Shown: positions 16,050 to 26,149, counted from the first letter of the stretch. The stretch: 64,000 bases of DNA from JANQPA01 sp964548175 (GCA_964548175.1 CAZJQS010000024.1:1-64000), one strand, 5' to 3'. Numbers and translations: made by a program. The notes: generated by a model not told the origin, from the sequence alone.

Positions 16050-16781
16050 TTAGATAAACTGTTCAGTGATCGGTTTTATGGAAAGATCCCGGCTACTATG
16101 TGCGGCGCTGACCAAATCATGGTAATGCATCTCTATTTTCTCTTCATCCCTGATCACAGTGGTGATGCTGACAGTCCGAAAATGTTCCGACCTTTTCATG
16201 ATCACATTGGTCTGGGGGTCTCCCTCGCCGGCATGATGGTGAAAATGGAGAATATTTTCAATAGAAGGCTCGGGATGCCTTTTTTGCCAGGCGTCAAACC
16301 ATTGTTCGCGCTTTCGATGCGTTTCCGGGCGATATAAAGGAGCGGAGGACCAGATGTGGGCGCGATCAGCCGGCAGTTCATTCAGATGTACCTGCCGGCT
16401 ATCCCATCGCAGCTCGCTCAGTTTTTTTCCATGACACACGAGCAAGGTAAAAGGCTCAATCCCTGAAAAATGATAATCATCGGCAAAGTGCTTCGCTGAC
16501 TCATAGGCGAAAAAATCCAGGGCGACCAGTCCTCTGCTTCGCCGGTAAGGCGGTTTGCGTTCGTGATTAACGAAAGCGCCATTGAGAATGCAAATAGTCA
16601 GATCGCGTTCGGAAGCGCCGATCCAGGTGCCGCCGGCTTTGGGTTCGCGCGGAAAGATCAGTTGCTGCCCTTTCACCTGTTCCCGACTCAATTGCCTGGG
16701 CGAACGGGCAGGCGTTTCGTCGCGGTTGTGGGTAAGCATATATTGATGCGCTCCGGATGGTATATAAGTTACTGTACACAT
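16050..16781 (-). CDS. NRDE family protein (TANGO2-like)
   Basis: This 243-residue protein starts MCTVTYIP with Cys2 exposed after Met removal and has the signature THNRDE at residues 17-22, followed by AGGTWIGASERDLTICILNG. The family (PF05742, including animal TANGO2) has an N-terminal nucleophile hydrolase-like fold. Roles in haem or lipid handling are discussed for eukaryotic members; the bacterial function is open. It is upstream of the ATP-grasp gene on the same strand with a 38-base gap, so they may be co-transcribed. Confidence 0.85.
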   Translation of the reverse strand: MCTVTYIPSGAHQYMLTHNRDETPARSPRQLSREQVKGQQLIFPREPKAGGTWIGASERDLTICILNGAFVNHERKPPYRRSRGLVALDFFAYESAKHFADDYHFSGIEPFTLLVCHGKKLSELRWDSRQVHLNELPADRAHIWSSAPLYRPETHRKREQWFDAWQKRHPEPSIENILHFHHHAGEGDPQTNVIMKRSEHFRTVSITTVIRDEEKIEMHYHDLVSAAHSSRDLSIKPITEQFI

Positions 16782-16832
16782 AAGTTTACGGCCACATAGA
16801 TCCCAGCGGCAAAGCTACTGAAATCCAATAGT

Positions 16833-17516
16833 TTAATTATCTTTTGTATAGTAAACAACTACCTCCTCCAGAGGTTTACGTTCCAGATCAGGCACCTGAA
16901 CACCACGCTCGGGTAAGCCCACAGGAATGAGCAAAAAGGGCCGTTCATTTTCGGGGCGGTTCAGTAATCCTTGTAAAAAATTCATAGGGCTGGGCGTATG
17001 CGTCAAAGACACCAGACCCGACTGATGGATAGCAGCCAGCAAAAAGCCGGAAGCAAGGCCTACTGATTCGTTGACGTAGTAGTTCTTGTGTTTGTTGCCC
17101 TCTTCGTCCACATCATAAGCCTTTTTAAAAACGACGATCAGGTAAGGTGCATTTTCCAGGAACGGCTTCTCCCAGTCGGTGCCAAAAGGTTGAAGATCTT
17201 CCAGCCATTCCTCTGACATGCGGCCGTGATAGTTTTCGTACTCTTCCCTCTCCGCCGCCTTGCGGATTTGCTTTTTCAATTCCGGATCAGAAACTACGCA
17301 AAAGGTCCAGGGCTGCTTATGCGCACCGGAAGGCGCCGTGGAAGCGGCCCTTATGATGTTGTCGATCACTTCCAGTGGAATGGGTTTATCAGAAAAGGAG
17401 CGGATGGACCTTCTTTTGTCCATGAAATGATAAAACGCTCTGCTGCGCTGAAGCATTTCCCCGCGGGTGTAACGAATGCCTCGATAGGGAACAAATTTGT
17501 ATTTTGTATCAGACAT
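16833..17516 (-). CDS. Nitroreductase family protein
   Basis: This 227-residue FMN-dependent reductase-type protein has the FMN phosphate-binding start KRRSIRSFSDKPIP near residue 30, APSGAHKQPWTFCVV, then NESVGLASGFLLAAIHQSGL and the C-terminal LIPVGLPERGVQVPDLERKPL. The pattern is close to the iodotyrosine deiodinase/BluB-like branch; which small molecule it reduces cannot be told. The ATG at 17516 (MSDTKYKF) is favoured over one ten codons upstream. It diverges from xylB. Confidence 0.83.
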   Translation of the reverse strand: MSDTKYKFVPYRGIRYTRGEMLQRSRAFYHFMDKRRSIRSFSDKPIPLEVIDNIIRAASTAPSGAHKQPWTFCVVSDPELKKQIRKAAEREEYENYHGRMSEEWLEDLQPFGTDWEKPFLENAPYLIVVFKKAYDVDEEGNKHKNYYVNESVGLASGFLLAAIHQSGLVSLTHTPSPMNFLQGLLNRPENERPFLLIPVGLPERGVQVPDLERKPLEEVVVYYTKDN

Positions 17517-17635
17517 GGTGGTGTGTTTTGAAGCTACAAGATACAAAGGGCTTTTCCCACTTTTTGTTTCCTCGGTAACTTATCTGAGAATAGTCCTGAA
17601 AAATTATTAACATTAACAACCAAAAAGAAGGAATA

Positions 17636-19117
17636 ATGTACAGCCTTGGAATAGACGTGGGAAGTTCTTCCGTAAAAGTAACCATTTACGATACTGATTC
17701 AGGCAGCATTGCCGGAGCAGCCCATTATCCCAAAAAAGAAATGGCGATGATCGCCAGGCAAGCAGGCTGGGCGGAGCAGGATCCGGAATGGTGGTGGGAC
17801 GCTTTCAAGCAAGCATATCGCCTGGCGAGTGGGGAAGACCGGTCCATCACTCTACAGATCAAGCATATCGGTATTGCTTATCAAATGCATGGACTGGTTT
17901 GTCTGGATAAAAGCGGGCTTCCCGTTCGTCCTGCTATCATTTGGTGTGACAGCCGGGCGGTGGAGATCGGCCAACAGGCATTTGAGCAATTGGGTAGCGC
18001 ATACGCATTTAATCATCTGCTGAACAGCCCCGGCAATTTTACGGCTTCCAAACTGGCCTGGGTAAAAGACAAAGAGCCAGAGGTTTTTGGGAAAATAAAT
18101 AAAATCTGCCTCCCGGGCGATTATATCGCCTATAAACTCACCGGAGAATTGACCACCACCCTGTCCGGTATATCTGAAGGCATCTTCTACGATTTTAAGG
18201 AAAAAAACATCAGTCGCCCCTTACTCGAGTATTTCGGCTTCGGGGAAAACCTCTTCCCTCCTTTGCTGAATTCTTTTGACGATCACGGCGCCGTTAGAAA
18301 GCTTGCCGCAGAGGAACTGGAGCTGTCCACTGGTGCCCGGGTCACCTATAAAGCAGGCGATCAACCCAATAACGCCTTTTCCCTGAATGTTCTGGAAAAG
18401 GGAGAAATCGCGGCCACCGCCGGTACATCAGGAGTCGTATACGGTGTTTCTGACGAGCTTTTCATCGATCCATCGCAGCGAGTCAACAGCTTTGCACATG
18501 TCAATTACACTAAGGCAAATCCACGCATCGGCATTCTTTTGTGCATCAACGGAACAGGTATCGCCAATGCGTGGGCCCATGAATGGACAAAAGCGGAGAG
18601 TTACCCGGACATGAACGTAAAGGCTCAAAAGATACTGCCGGGAAGCGAGGGGCTGTTCTTCTTCCCCTTCGGCAACGGAGCGGAAAGAATGCTTGGTAAC
18701 GCTTTTATCGGGAGCAGCCTTCAAGGGCTCAACTTTAACCTGCATAGTCCCGCCCATCTTTATCGGGCAGTCCAGGAAGGCATCGTCTATTCCTTCCTTT
18801 ACGGGATGGAAGCTTTTACCGACAATCAGATCGAACTGAAAGTCATCCGGGCAGGACAAGCCAATTTGTTCCTTAGTCCACTGTTTTGTGAACTACTCTC
18901 TACCCTGAGCCAGGTGAATATCGAGCTATACAATACGGACGGCGCCCTCGGCGCCGCCAGAGGCGCCCTGCTGGGCTCCGGACAATATCAAAAAGAGGAG
19001 GTTTTCAGGCATCTCAAAAAACAACAAACGTTTACTCCCAATGAACGCCTGACAGAAAGGTACCATCAGTTGTATGAAGAATGGAAGCAAAGGTTGAAGC
19101 ATTTGTTGAATTATTAA
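17636..19117 (+). CDS. xylB: Xylulokinase
   Basis: This 493-residue FGGY-family sugar kinase phosphorylates D-xylulose to xylulose 5-phosphate. The N-terminal phosphate loop is LGIDVGSSSVKVTIYD. The substrate region is QMHGLVCLD and RPAIIWCDSRA. The catalytic region is YKAGDQPNNAF, where the Asp after KAG is the likely general base. The nucleotide-binding motif is AATAGTSGVVYGVSD, with GALGAARGALLGSG near the end. xylA follows after 33 bases, a classic order. Length is normal. Confidence 0.93.
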   Translation: MYSLGIDVGSSSVKVTIYDTDSGSIAGAAHYPKKEMAMIARQAGWAEQDPEWWWDAFKQAYRLASGEDRSITLQIKHIGIAYQMHGLVCLDKSGLPVRPAIIWCDSRAVEIGQQAFEQLGSAYAFNHLLNSPGNFTASKLAWVKDKEPEVFGKINKICLPGDYIAYKLTGELTTTLSGISEGIFYDFKEKNISRPLLEYFGFGENLFPPLLNSFDDHGAVRKLAAEELELSTGARVTYKAGDQPNNAFSLNVLEKGEIAATAGTSGVVYGVSDELFIDPSQRVNSFAHVNYTKANPRIGILLCINGTGIANAWAHEWTKAESYPDMNVKAQKILPGSEGLFFFPFGNGAERMLGNAFIGSSLQGLNFNLHSPAHLYRAVQEGIVYSFLYGMEAFTDNQIELKVIRAGQANLFLSPLFCELLSTLSQVNIELYNTDGALGAARGALLGSGQYQKEEVFRHLKKQQTFTPNERLTERYHQLYEEWKQRLKHLLNY

Positions 19118-19150
19118 TTGGAAACAACTTTAATAAAAAACCACAACGAT

Positions 19151-20464
19151 ATGCAAAAAGCATTTTTTCCCGAAATCAAAAAGATAGCATACGCAGGGCT
19201 CGAGTACAAAGAACTCCTGGCCTTTAACTACTACAAGGAAGACCAGTTGGTACTGGGAAAGCCTATGAAAGAGCACTTCCGCTTTGCAGTAGCTTACTGG
19301 CACAGTTTCTGCGGAACGGGAGGCGACCCCTTTGGGCCTGGGCCCCGCCATTTGCCCTGGGAGTCTGCAGATGATCCCTACCAAAGGGCTAAGGATAAGA
19401 TGGATGCCGCCTTTGAATTTATCTATAAAATGGGCATTCCGTTCTATTGTTTCCACGATCTGGACTTGATCGACGAAGGGGATACTATTGCGGAGACTCA
19501 AAAGCGGATGGAGAATATCACTGATTATGCCCTGGAAAAGCAAAAAGAAACAGGTATTCAATTGCTCTGGGGAACCGCTAATCTGTTCTCACATCCCCGC
19601 TATATGAACGGCGCCGCTACCAATCCGGACTTTAAGGTCGTAGCCCATGCAGCGGCACAGGTAAAAAATGCACTGGACGCCACCATAAAATTAGGAGGAG
19701 AAAATTATGTATTCTGGGGAGGCAGGGAAGGCTACATGTCCTTACTCAACACCAACATGAAGCGGGAAAGGGATCATCTGGCCAAGTTTCTGAGCCTGGC
19801 TCGCGACTATGCCCGGGCGAACGGATTCAAGGGTACTTTTCTTATCGAACCCAAACCAATGGAACCCACCAAACACCAGTATGATTTCGACGCCGCTACC
19901 TGCATCGCTTTTATGCGGGAATACGATCTGATGGACGATTTTAAATTAAACATAGAAGTCAATCACGCTACCCTGGCATTGCATACTTTCGAGCATGAGC
20001 TGCAGGTCGCTGCAGACAGCGGGGTACTGGGAAGTATCGACGCCAACCGCGGAGATTACCAGAACGGCTGGGACACCGATCAGTTCCCCATCGATCTGTA
20101 TGAATTGACTCAGGCCATGCTGGTGATACTCGAAGCAGGAGGACTTGGCAGAGGAGGCATCAACTTTGATGCCAAACTACGGCGGAATTCTACCGGATCC
20201 GAGGATCTTTTCATTGCCCACATCAGCGGCATGGATATGTTCGCCAGAGCCCTCCTCGCTGCAGCTGATATTCTGGAAAATAGCGATTATCGAAAAATGA
20301 GAACGCAAAGGTATGCTTCTTTCGATTCCGGTCCGGGCGCCGCGTTCGAACAGGGAAGGTCTTCTTTGGAAGACCTGGTCAAATATGCTGTGCAAAACGG
20401 AGAACCCCAACAGATCAGTGGGCAGCAAGAAAAATATGAGCGCCTGATCAGTTTGTACATTTAA
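19151..20464 (+). CDS. xylA: Xylose isomerase
   Basis: This 437-residue TIM-barrel metalloenzyme of the long (class II) type converts D-xylose to D-xylulose. The visible signatures are FCFHDLD-like YCFHDLDLIDEGDT with the catalytic His, VFWGGREGYMSLLNTN, FLIEPKPMEPTKHQYDFD with the metal Glu and the Lys pair, NHATLALHTFEHEL, and SIDANRGDYQNGWDTD with the second metal site. The ATG at 19151 (MQKAFFPEI) is chosen; an in-frame TTG at 19118 would touch the xylB stop. It forms an operon with xylB and is followed by a very strong hairpin at 20475-20529. Confidence 0.95.
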   Translation: MQKAFFPEIKKIAYAGLEYKELLAFNYYKEDQLVLGKPMKEHFRFAVAYWHSFCGTGGDPFGPGPRHLPWESADDPYQRAKDKMDAAFEFIYKMGIPFYCFHDLDLIDEGDTIAETQKRMENITDYALEKQKETGIQLLWGTANLFSHPRYMNGAATNPDFKVVAHAAAQVKNALDATIKLGGENYVFWGGREGYMSLLNTNMKRERDHLAKFLSLARDYARANGFKGTFLIEPKPMEPTKHQYDFDAATCIAFMREYDLMDDFKLNIEVNHATLALHTFEHELQVAADSGVLGSIDANRGDYQNGWDTDQFPIDLYELTQAMLVILEAGGLGRGGINFDAKLRRNSTGSEDLFIAHISGMDMFARALLAAADILENSDYRKMRTQRYASFDSGPGAAFEQGRSSLEDLVKYAVQNGEPQQISGQQEKYERLISLYI

Positions 20465-20474
20465 TCAATATTCC

Positions 20475-20529
20475 TTTTTAGAGATTTTAAGAAGAAAAAC
20501 AAAGTTTTTCTTCTTAAAATCTCTAAAAA
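20475..20529. terminator. 26-bp perfect hairpin, bidirectional terminator
   Basis: The left arm 20475-20500 and right arm 20504-20529 are perfectly complementary with an AAA triloop. T runs occur at both outer edges. It lies between the converging ends of xylA (stop 20464) and the HTCS gene (stop 20577), which fits a terminator working in both directions. Confidence 0.85.
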
Positions 20530-20576
20530 TTATAGGCTGGGGAAAAAAGGACGAAGGACTTTTTACACATCCCCGG

Positions 20577-23500
20577 TTAATCGATCAGTGCCTTTTCTTG
20601 TTCAGCCGGTTCTCTGCTCATAAATTCCTTGGGGCTCAGCCCAAATTCTTTCTTAAAGGCGCGACTAAACGAATTAGGCAGGTCGTAGCCCACCTTGTAG
20701 GCTATTTCGGAAATAGACAGTTTGTTTTGTGCAAGCAGGTCTTTTGCCCTTTTCAAGCGGAAAGACTTCAGGAGATCAATAGGCTTCTTACCGGTCAGTT
20801 GTTTTACTTTACGAATGAAATGCATGTGGCTCAGGTGTACCATCTTACACATTTGATTGACGTTAAAATCAGTATCCTCCAGATTTTCTTCCATGATATC
20901 AACGATCTTCTTAAGCAATTCTTCATCCGGGGAAGTAAGCTGAATCTTTTCGGGTGTCAGCATAAAATCTCTGTTAAAAGCCGCCCGCAGCATTTCTCTT
21001 TGTTCCAGGAGATTCTCGATACGGGCCAGCAGGAGGTCAGGGTTGAAAGGTTTAGTCAGATAAGCGTCGGCGCCTTCTTCAAAGCCCTTAATCACATTTT
21101 CGTCCATCACCTTAGCGGTCAATAATAAAATCGGGATATGGCTGGTGGCAGCATTGGATTTGATTTTATTACAGAAAGTCAACCCATCCATTTCCGGCAT
21201 CATAACATCGCTGATAATAAGATCTATATTGTGTGTGTTGGCCTTTTTCAGGCCATCGATGCCGTTATCGGCCTTCAGCACTTCATATTTTCCAGCCAGA
21301 ATAGATTCCACGAACAGTTGCATGTCTGTGTGGTCCTCGACAACCAGGATCTTTTTCCGTTCTATGGGGACTGACATCCCAACTGCCTGCTTGTCGTCTT
21401 GATTCGGCAAGGTATACATCAAAGAAGCCGCCTCCTTTTTAGCCACTTCAAAAAGGCCGGCCGCCTGGCTGTTCATTTTAGACGGAGGAACATGGATACA
21501 AGGAAGGTATACTTTAAACCGGCTGCCTTCTCCTAGTTTACTTTCTACCTGAATATCCCCCTGCATCAGCCGGACCAACTCGCGTGTGTAAGATAAGCCG
21601 ATGCCGGAACTATTGGGATTGTCCCTTTCGAGTTCGGAAGCAAAAAACCGCTCATAAATATGATCGATATCTTCTTCCCGGATCCCGCAACCCGTATCCT
21701 CGACTGTAATTTCGAGGCAATCGTCATAAAAACCGGCCAGGCAGGCTACCTGAGCAGAAACCATATTCATTTTCACCAAAATGCTTTGTCCGGATGGTGT
21801 ATGTTTAAAAGCGTTGGACAACAAATTGACGATGATCTTCTCCATTTTGTCCGGATCGACGAAGAATTCTGTTTGCCGGGTTTGATCGATAAAGTCAAGG
21901 TAGATATTTTTTTCAATAGCCAGGTTTTCAAATAAACCAATGATCTGCCCGATAAAATCCGGTAAGGAGACCCTGGCATAGTGCAGTTCCAGGTTGCTTT
22001 TTTCGATACGTCTCATTTCCAGTAATTGGTTGATCAACTTAAGTAGGCGATCTGCATTTCTCTCGATAATCAGGTAAAGGTTTTGACGGGAGGCCTCGGT
22101 CAGGCTGCTGTCCTGCCGAACAAGCTGACTGATCGGGCCGCTTATTAAGGTCAAAGGAGTTCTTAATTCATGAGAGATATTGGTAAAAAACCCAATTTTG
22201 GCTCTTGATAATTCCTCGACCTGGACGATCATTTCTTCCAGTTGATCCTTTTGCTTTTTGATCTCCACATTTCTTTCCTCCAGGTATTTGTTAGCTGTTT
22301 CCAACCCTTTAGCTTGTTCCAGAATATATTTTTGCTGAGTCAGGATCTCCTGATTCTGGGAAGCGATCTTCTCACCTTTACTTTTCAACTTTTCATTAAC
22401 CCGCTGCAAAGAATTATTGAGAATTTCCAGTTTTCGTTTTTTAGTAATAATGCGGTACTCAAATATGCTCAGTACAGCCAGAAAAGCCAGCAATAACAAT
22501 ATGAACCATGTTTGCTTCCAAACGGGGGGCAGAACGGTAAATTCGATGATAGCCGGATTAGGGTCCACGTTGAGATCCAGATCGCGTGCTCTAACCTGCA
22601 GCGTGTAATCGCCGTTATCCAACCCCATAAATGTGAAGTGATCCTCTTTTGAAAAAGGAGACCAGTCCTCATTCCCCAGTTTGTAGGAATACATCAATTC
22701 CTCTTTTGCAGATTGAGCAAAATAGTCATTACCGCCCCATTCAATTAATGAATTACCTGCAGGAGACACCTCCGTTGTATACATGCTGATGTATGTCTGG
22801 GGCGGTGTATTATCAGGTATATATTTATGCGCAACAAAGCAGTACTCTTCTCCCTTTTGGGTCTTATTATGAGAAAAAGCTCTCCGTTTCCAGGAGCGAC
22901 TTGCCTTATTGACCCAGATGGCGCCCTGGTTATCGTGCAGCAACATACCTCCTTCGAAATCCATGTTCAACTCTTGTGGGAACACATTTTTCACCCAGCC
23001 TGAGCCATCAAAGCGGCAGATATCGTTTTCGGTGGCTACATAGATACAATCGGGCGCCAGGGCGTCAAGGCTGATGACCGTATTACCCGAAAGGCCGTTG
23101 GAATTATCGTAATTACGCCACTGTTGCCCATCAAAAATAAAAACTCCGTAATAGCGTGATCCTGCCATCAGCATCCCCTGCTCACTTTTGACGACGTTCA
23201 CAAACTGTTGCAGGCGCGAATCCACATGTCTTTGCCATCGTTCACCGTCATACCCAAACAGATTGCCGCCGCCTATCCAGATTCTGCCGTCAGCAGACTG
23301 GCCGATCCCATAAACATTAGATTGCTGTAATCCATTTTCTTCGTAAGCAAAATGCAACCATTCCTTTTTTTCCGAAAGGGGATCCACCAACTTCAAAACA
23401 CCTCCTTTCTGTCCTTTATCTATCTCGGCATCTACCGCACCCCCAAACCAAAGGGAGCCGCTGCGGTCTTCAAATACAGCACGATAGTCGATCCCCCAGG

Positions 23501-24860
23501 AAAGGTAAGGATGTGTGTTTGTTTCCCAGCGGCTGTCTTTGAGCAAGGCCGTAGCCGCTACTCCTTTGTGAGAACCGGCCGCCCAGACCTGGCCGCTATT
23601 GGTTTGAACGATCCGGATAGGGGCATCCATCAGCCCTTCTTCTACCCCATACGCCTCCCAGTTATTCCCCTTTTGGCGAACCACCCTCCCATCAACATCC
23701 AAAAACCAGTTGGTTCCCGATGCTTCCTGGAATTGAAAATTTAATCCATCATAAGAGACCCAGCGATCAAAAGAAAAATCGAGATAAAAAACCTTGGACT
23801 TGTATCCAGCCACCCATATGTAATTACCATGGCCGGCTTCCAGGATCAGCCTGTTGGCTGGGATCGGATAATTTGGCGCCGTATACAATGCCCATCGGCC
23901 ATTTTTGTAGGCATATAATTTGCCAAGCGAACCGATCCAGATGGTGCCGTCATCGGTTTGTTCAATATCAGCCATATATTCATCTCCACTAAACTGATCG
24001 CTCAGATTAATGTATTCCCATTGACTGTTCCTGAAAATACTAATGCCTGTTTTGTAAGTAGTATTAATGACCCAAACGGCGCCGTCTTGGGCTTCCAACA
24101 GTTGCTGAGACTCGCCCAATTGGATTCGGCTGTCAGAAGTAATGACTTTATACCTGGAAATATGTTTTTTGAGAAGCTCATCGATACTAAAGGTCAGCAG
24201 TCGCCCCCGTTCATTGGTCATGGTAATGGCCATCCAAATCTGCCCATTGTGATCCACCAGAACGTCGGAAATGTCCAGAAAATCATCATCCGGAGTCAGT
24301 TCATTCGGCAGAGCCACCCATTGTATATGACGCAAGCGGCTACGCATGGCAGCAATCCGCTGTTCCGATGAATAGATCTTTACCCGGTCTCCCAATACCA
24401 CCAGACCACGATCCGAAGGAGCTGCGATCGATCCATCAGGGAACTCCGTCAACTTGTCAAATGTAAAAGGAAGGTTTTCAGGCGCCTCAAACAACTTCAC
24501 CCATGACGTACCCTTCAACTGATATATAGCAGAAGGAGAAGCTGCATAAACTATACCCGCTTTGCTGACGTAGACCAATTCTATAGGTGAGGAATCCAGC
24601 CCGTTCTCGTGATTGTGGTTTTTCCAGTCATATCCATTATACTCATAAATGCCTTCATTATAAGATACCCAAACCGTTCGATCATCGGCTTCAAAAATAT
24701 TTCGAATACCCTTCCCCTCCATTTCCGGAAATTTTTCCCATCGCCACGATTGAGTAAGTGGATTTACTGTTTCAGGAGTATAGGGATGTTGTGCCCGGAG
24801 AGAAAAACTACTGGTTAAGACAATAAGAAAAAATATGCCCGAATATCGCTTCTTCCACAT
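20577..24860 (-). CDS. Hybrid two-component sensor-regulator (HTCS)
   Basis: This 1427-residue protein joins sensor and regulator in one chain. A signal peptide (1-23) is followed by a periplasmic beta-propeller of two-component-regulator repeats (about 30-690, repeated WVSYNEGIY, GAIWVNKAS-like strands). A Y_Y_Y domain (about 700-775) leads to a membrane helix near 785-808 and a coiled linker. The histidine kinase has ISHELRTPL with His897 and a full ATPase (NLLSNAFKHT, DTGCGI, GIGLSYT). The receiver has LIISDVMMPEMDG with Asp1218, and an AraC-type HTH ends the protein (about 1325-1420). Such proteins sense an oligosaccharide in the periplasm and switch on a polysaccharide utilisation locus. 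It diverges from the pectin genes, so those are the likely target; xylBA converges on it from the other side. Confidence 0.95.
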   Translation of the reverse strand: MWKKRYSGIFFLIVLTSSFSLRAQHPYTPETVNPLTQSWRWEKFPEMEGKGIRNIFEADDRTVWVSYNEGIYEYNGYDWKNHNHENGLDSSPIELVYVSKAGIVYAASPSAIYQLKGTSWVKLFEAPENLPFTFDKLTEFPDGSIAAPSDRGLVVLGDRVKIYSSEQRIAAMRSRLRHIQWVALPNELTPDDDFLDISDVLVDHNGQIWMAITMTNERGRLLTFSIDELLKKHISRYKVITSDSRIQLGESQQLLEAQDGAVWVINTTYKTGISIFRNSQWEYINLSDQFSGDEYMADIEQTDDGTIWIGSLGKLYAYKNGRWALYTAPNYPIPANRLILEAGHGNYIWVAGYKSKVFYLDFSFDRWVSYDGLNFQFQEASGTNWFLDVDGRVVRQKGNNWEAYGVEEGLMDAPIRIVQTNSGQVWAAGSHKGVAATALLKDSRWETNTHPYLSWGIDYRAVFEDRSGSLWFGGAVDAEIDKGQKGGVLKLVDPLSEKKEWLHFAYEENGLQQSNVYGIGQSADGRIWIGGGNLFGYDGERWQRHVDSRLQQFVNVVKSEQGMLMAGSRYYGVFIFDGQQWRNYDNSNGLSGNTVISLDALAPDCIYVATENDICRFDGSGWVKNVFPQELNMDFEGGMLLHDNQGAIWVNKASRSWKRRAFSHNKTQKGEEYCFVAHKYIPDNTPPQTYISMYTTEVSPAGNSLIEWGGNDYFAQSAKEELMYSYKLGNEDWSPFSKEDHFTFMGLDNGDYTLQVRARDLDLNVDPNPAIIEFTVLPPVWKQTWFILLLLAFLAVLSIFEYRIITKKRKLEILNNSLQRVNEKLKSKGEKIASQNQEILTQQKYILEQAKGLETANKYLEERNVEIKKQKDQLEEMIVQVEELSRAKIGFFTNISHELRTPLTLISGPISQLVRQDSSLTEASRQNLYLIIERNADRLLKLINQLLEMRRIEKSNLELHYARVSLPDFIGQIIGLFENLAIEKNIYLDFIDQTRQTEFFVDPDKMEKIIVNLLSNAFKHTPSGQSILVKMNMVSAQVACLAGFYDDCLEITVEDTGCGIREEDIDHIYERFFASELERDNPNSSGIGLSYTRELVRLMQGDIQVESKLGEGSRFKVYLPCIHVPPSKMNSQAAGLFEVAKKEAASLMYTLPNQDDKQAVGMSVPIERKKILVVEDHTDMQLFVESILAGKYEVLKADNGIDGLKKANTHNIDLIISDVMMPEMDGLTFCNKIKSNAATSHIPILLLTAKVMDENVIKGFEEGADAYLTKPFNPDLLLARIENLLEQREMLRAAFNRDFMLTPEKIQLTSPDEELLKKIVDIMEENLEDTDFNVNQMCKMVHLSHMHFIRKVKQLTGKKPIDLLKSFRLKRAKDLLAQNKLSISEIAYKVGYDLPNSFSRAFKKEFGLSPKEFMSREPAEQEKALID

Positions 24861-25360
24861 ATTATTTGTCCTTTTATTTCAAACCAATATAATCATTTTT
24901 ATTTCAAAAAAGGCAGGCTCTTTTTTCTTCCCCCTCTCCAGGCGTTAAAACCCCAGCTATGTGAAAAAAAGAATAAGGTTGGTTAAAAAATGAGGTGTCG
25001 GTTAGTAAGACATTGGACAGGTTGAAGTTATTAACGTAATCTATACCAGCGGCGCGGGAATAGGTTACGTTTATTCTGCCCTGGCGCTTAAGCAAGCAAA
25101 CTCCCTTTAAATATTTTTGTGTAAGCACTTAATAAAAAGAGAACGTTCCATGATTTAAGCCCAGGCAAATCAGGGATGACTCCTATTTATCTGATGGACA
25201 TGAAAAAGAATAGCCGGATGTTAATTTCAGCACATCAATTGTGAAAAATAGCTACACCTTCTCCGGCGGCTTATTGTACCTTAGATTTCATTATCGATTT
25301 ACCGCCAACTTTTTCTCAGGCGCCCTTGATCTATTTCGACCAGTGGAAAACAGTATAATT
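24861..25360. promoter_or_regulatory. 500-base divergent control region between HTCS and kduD
   Basis: No believable gene lies here. The region separates the minus-strand sensor gene from the plus-strand pectin run and must hold their promoters. An imperfect 16-bp inverted repeat is at 25032-25047 and 25057-25072. A -7-like TATTTTTG is at 25112-25119 on the plus strand, but I find no matching -33 box at the right distance. Confidence 0.45.
25032..25072. promoter_or_regulatory. Candidate operator: 16-bp imperfect inverted repeat
   Basis: The left arm 25032-25047 (starting TAACGTAA) and the right arm 25057-25072 (ending TTACGTTT) match at 13 of 16 positions when inverted, with a 9-base GC-rich spacer. 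Its place in the divergent region suits binding by the HTCS AraC domain, but nothing in the sequence proves which protein binds. Confidence 0.35.
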
Positions 25361-26122
25361 ATGCAACACCTCTTTTCTTTAAAAGGAAAAACAGCCCTCA
25401 TTACCGGCGCCAGCCGGGGCCTGGGACAAGCGATGGCTATTGCTCTTGCTCAGGCAGGAGCAGAAGTACTTTGCAGTTGCTCTACCCCGGGCGGAGCACG
25501 GGCCACCATCGAGCAGATCGAAGCCCGGGGCGGCCGGGCTATAGAAATAGCTGCCAACCTGTCCGACAGAAAAGAAGTTGACCGTCTTTTTGCAAAAGCC
25601 TTTCAATACAAAGATAAAATTGATATTCTGATCAATAATGGCGGCACCATCGCCCGCTTTCCCGTCGTCGATTTCCCGCAATCGGAATGGGATCGCGTTA
25701 TTGAGGTCAACCTCACTTCCGCATTCCGGCTCTCTCAGCTCTGCGGCGCCGAAATGATCAAAGCCGGACAAGGAAAGATCATCAACATCGCCTCCATGCT
25801 TTCTTATTCCGGCGGGATCACCGTTCCGGCTTATACCGCCAGCAAACACGGCATTGCAGGCATCACCAAAGCACTCGCTAACGAATGGGCCGCTCACAAC
25901 ATCCAGGTCAATGCCATCGCTCCCGGTTACTTTAAAACCGATAACACCGAGCAACTACAGAACGACCCCCTTCGAAACACCGAAATACTGAAAAGGATAC
26001 CCGCCCAACGATGGGGAGAACCCGCCGACCTGGCTGGGATCGTAGTATTCCTGGCCTGCGAAGCCAGTAACTACATCAACGGCGCCATCATTAACGTGGA
26101 CGGCGGCTGGATGGCCCGATAA
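25361..26122 (+). CDS. kduD: 2-dehydro-3-deoxy-D-gluconate 5-dehydrogenase
   Basis: This 253-residue short-chain dehydrogenase reduces 3-deoxy-D-glycero-2,5-hexodiulosonate to 2-keto-3-deoxygluconate, a step for unsaturated uronates released by pectate lyases. MQHLFSLKGKTALITGASRGLGQAMA holds the cofactor loop (GASRGLG). INNGG, the catalytic Ser in NIASMLSYSGG and Tyr/Lys in YTASKHG follow. The C terminus INVDGGWMAR is typical of KduD. The ATG at 25361 gives exactly the family length; the upstream in-frame codons are not KduD-like. It is the first gene of the rightward pectin cluster, and the isomerase partner follows 27 bases on. Confidence 0.9.
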   Translation: MQHLFSLKGKTALITGASRGLGQAMAIALAQAGAEVLCSCSTPGGARATIEQIEARGGRAIEIAANLSDRKEVDRLFAKAFQYKDKIDILINNGGTIARFPVVDFPQSEWDRVIEVNLTSAFRLSQLCGAEMIKAGQGKIINIASMLSYSGGITVPAYTASKHGIAGITKALANEWAAHNIQVNAIAPGYFKTDNTEQLQNDPLRNTEILKRIPAQRWGEPADLAGIVVFLACEASNYINGAIINVDGGWMAR

Positions 26123-26149
26123 ATTCATTTTTTTTAAAAATACCATACC

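Noticed and set aside
24904..25128. 74-codon open frame on the minus strand between HTCS and kduD
   Set aside because: No recognisable motifs, it lies in the control region, and it includes the inverted repeat; it looks like chance.
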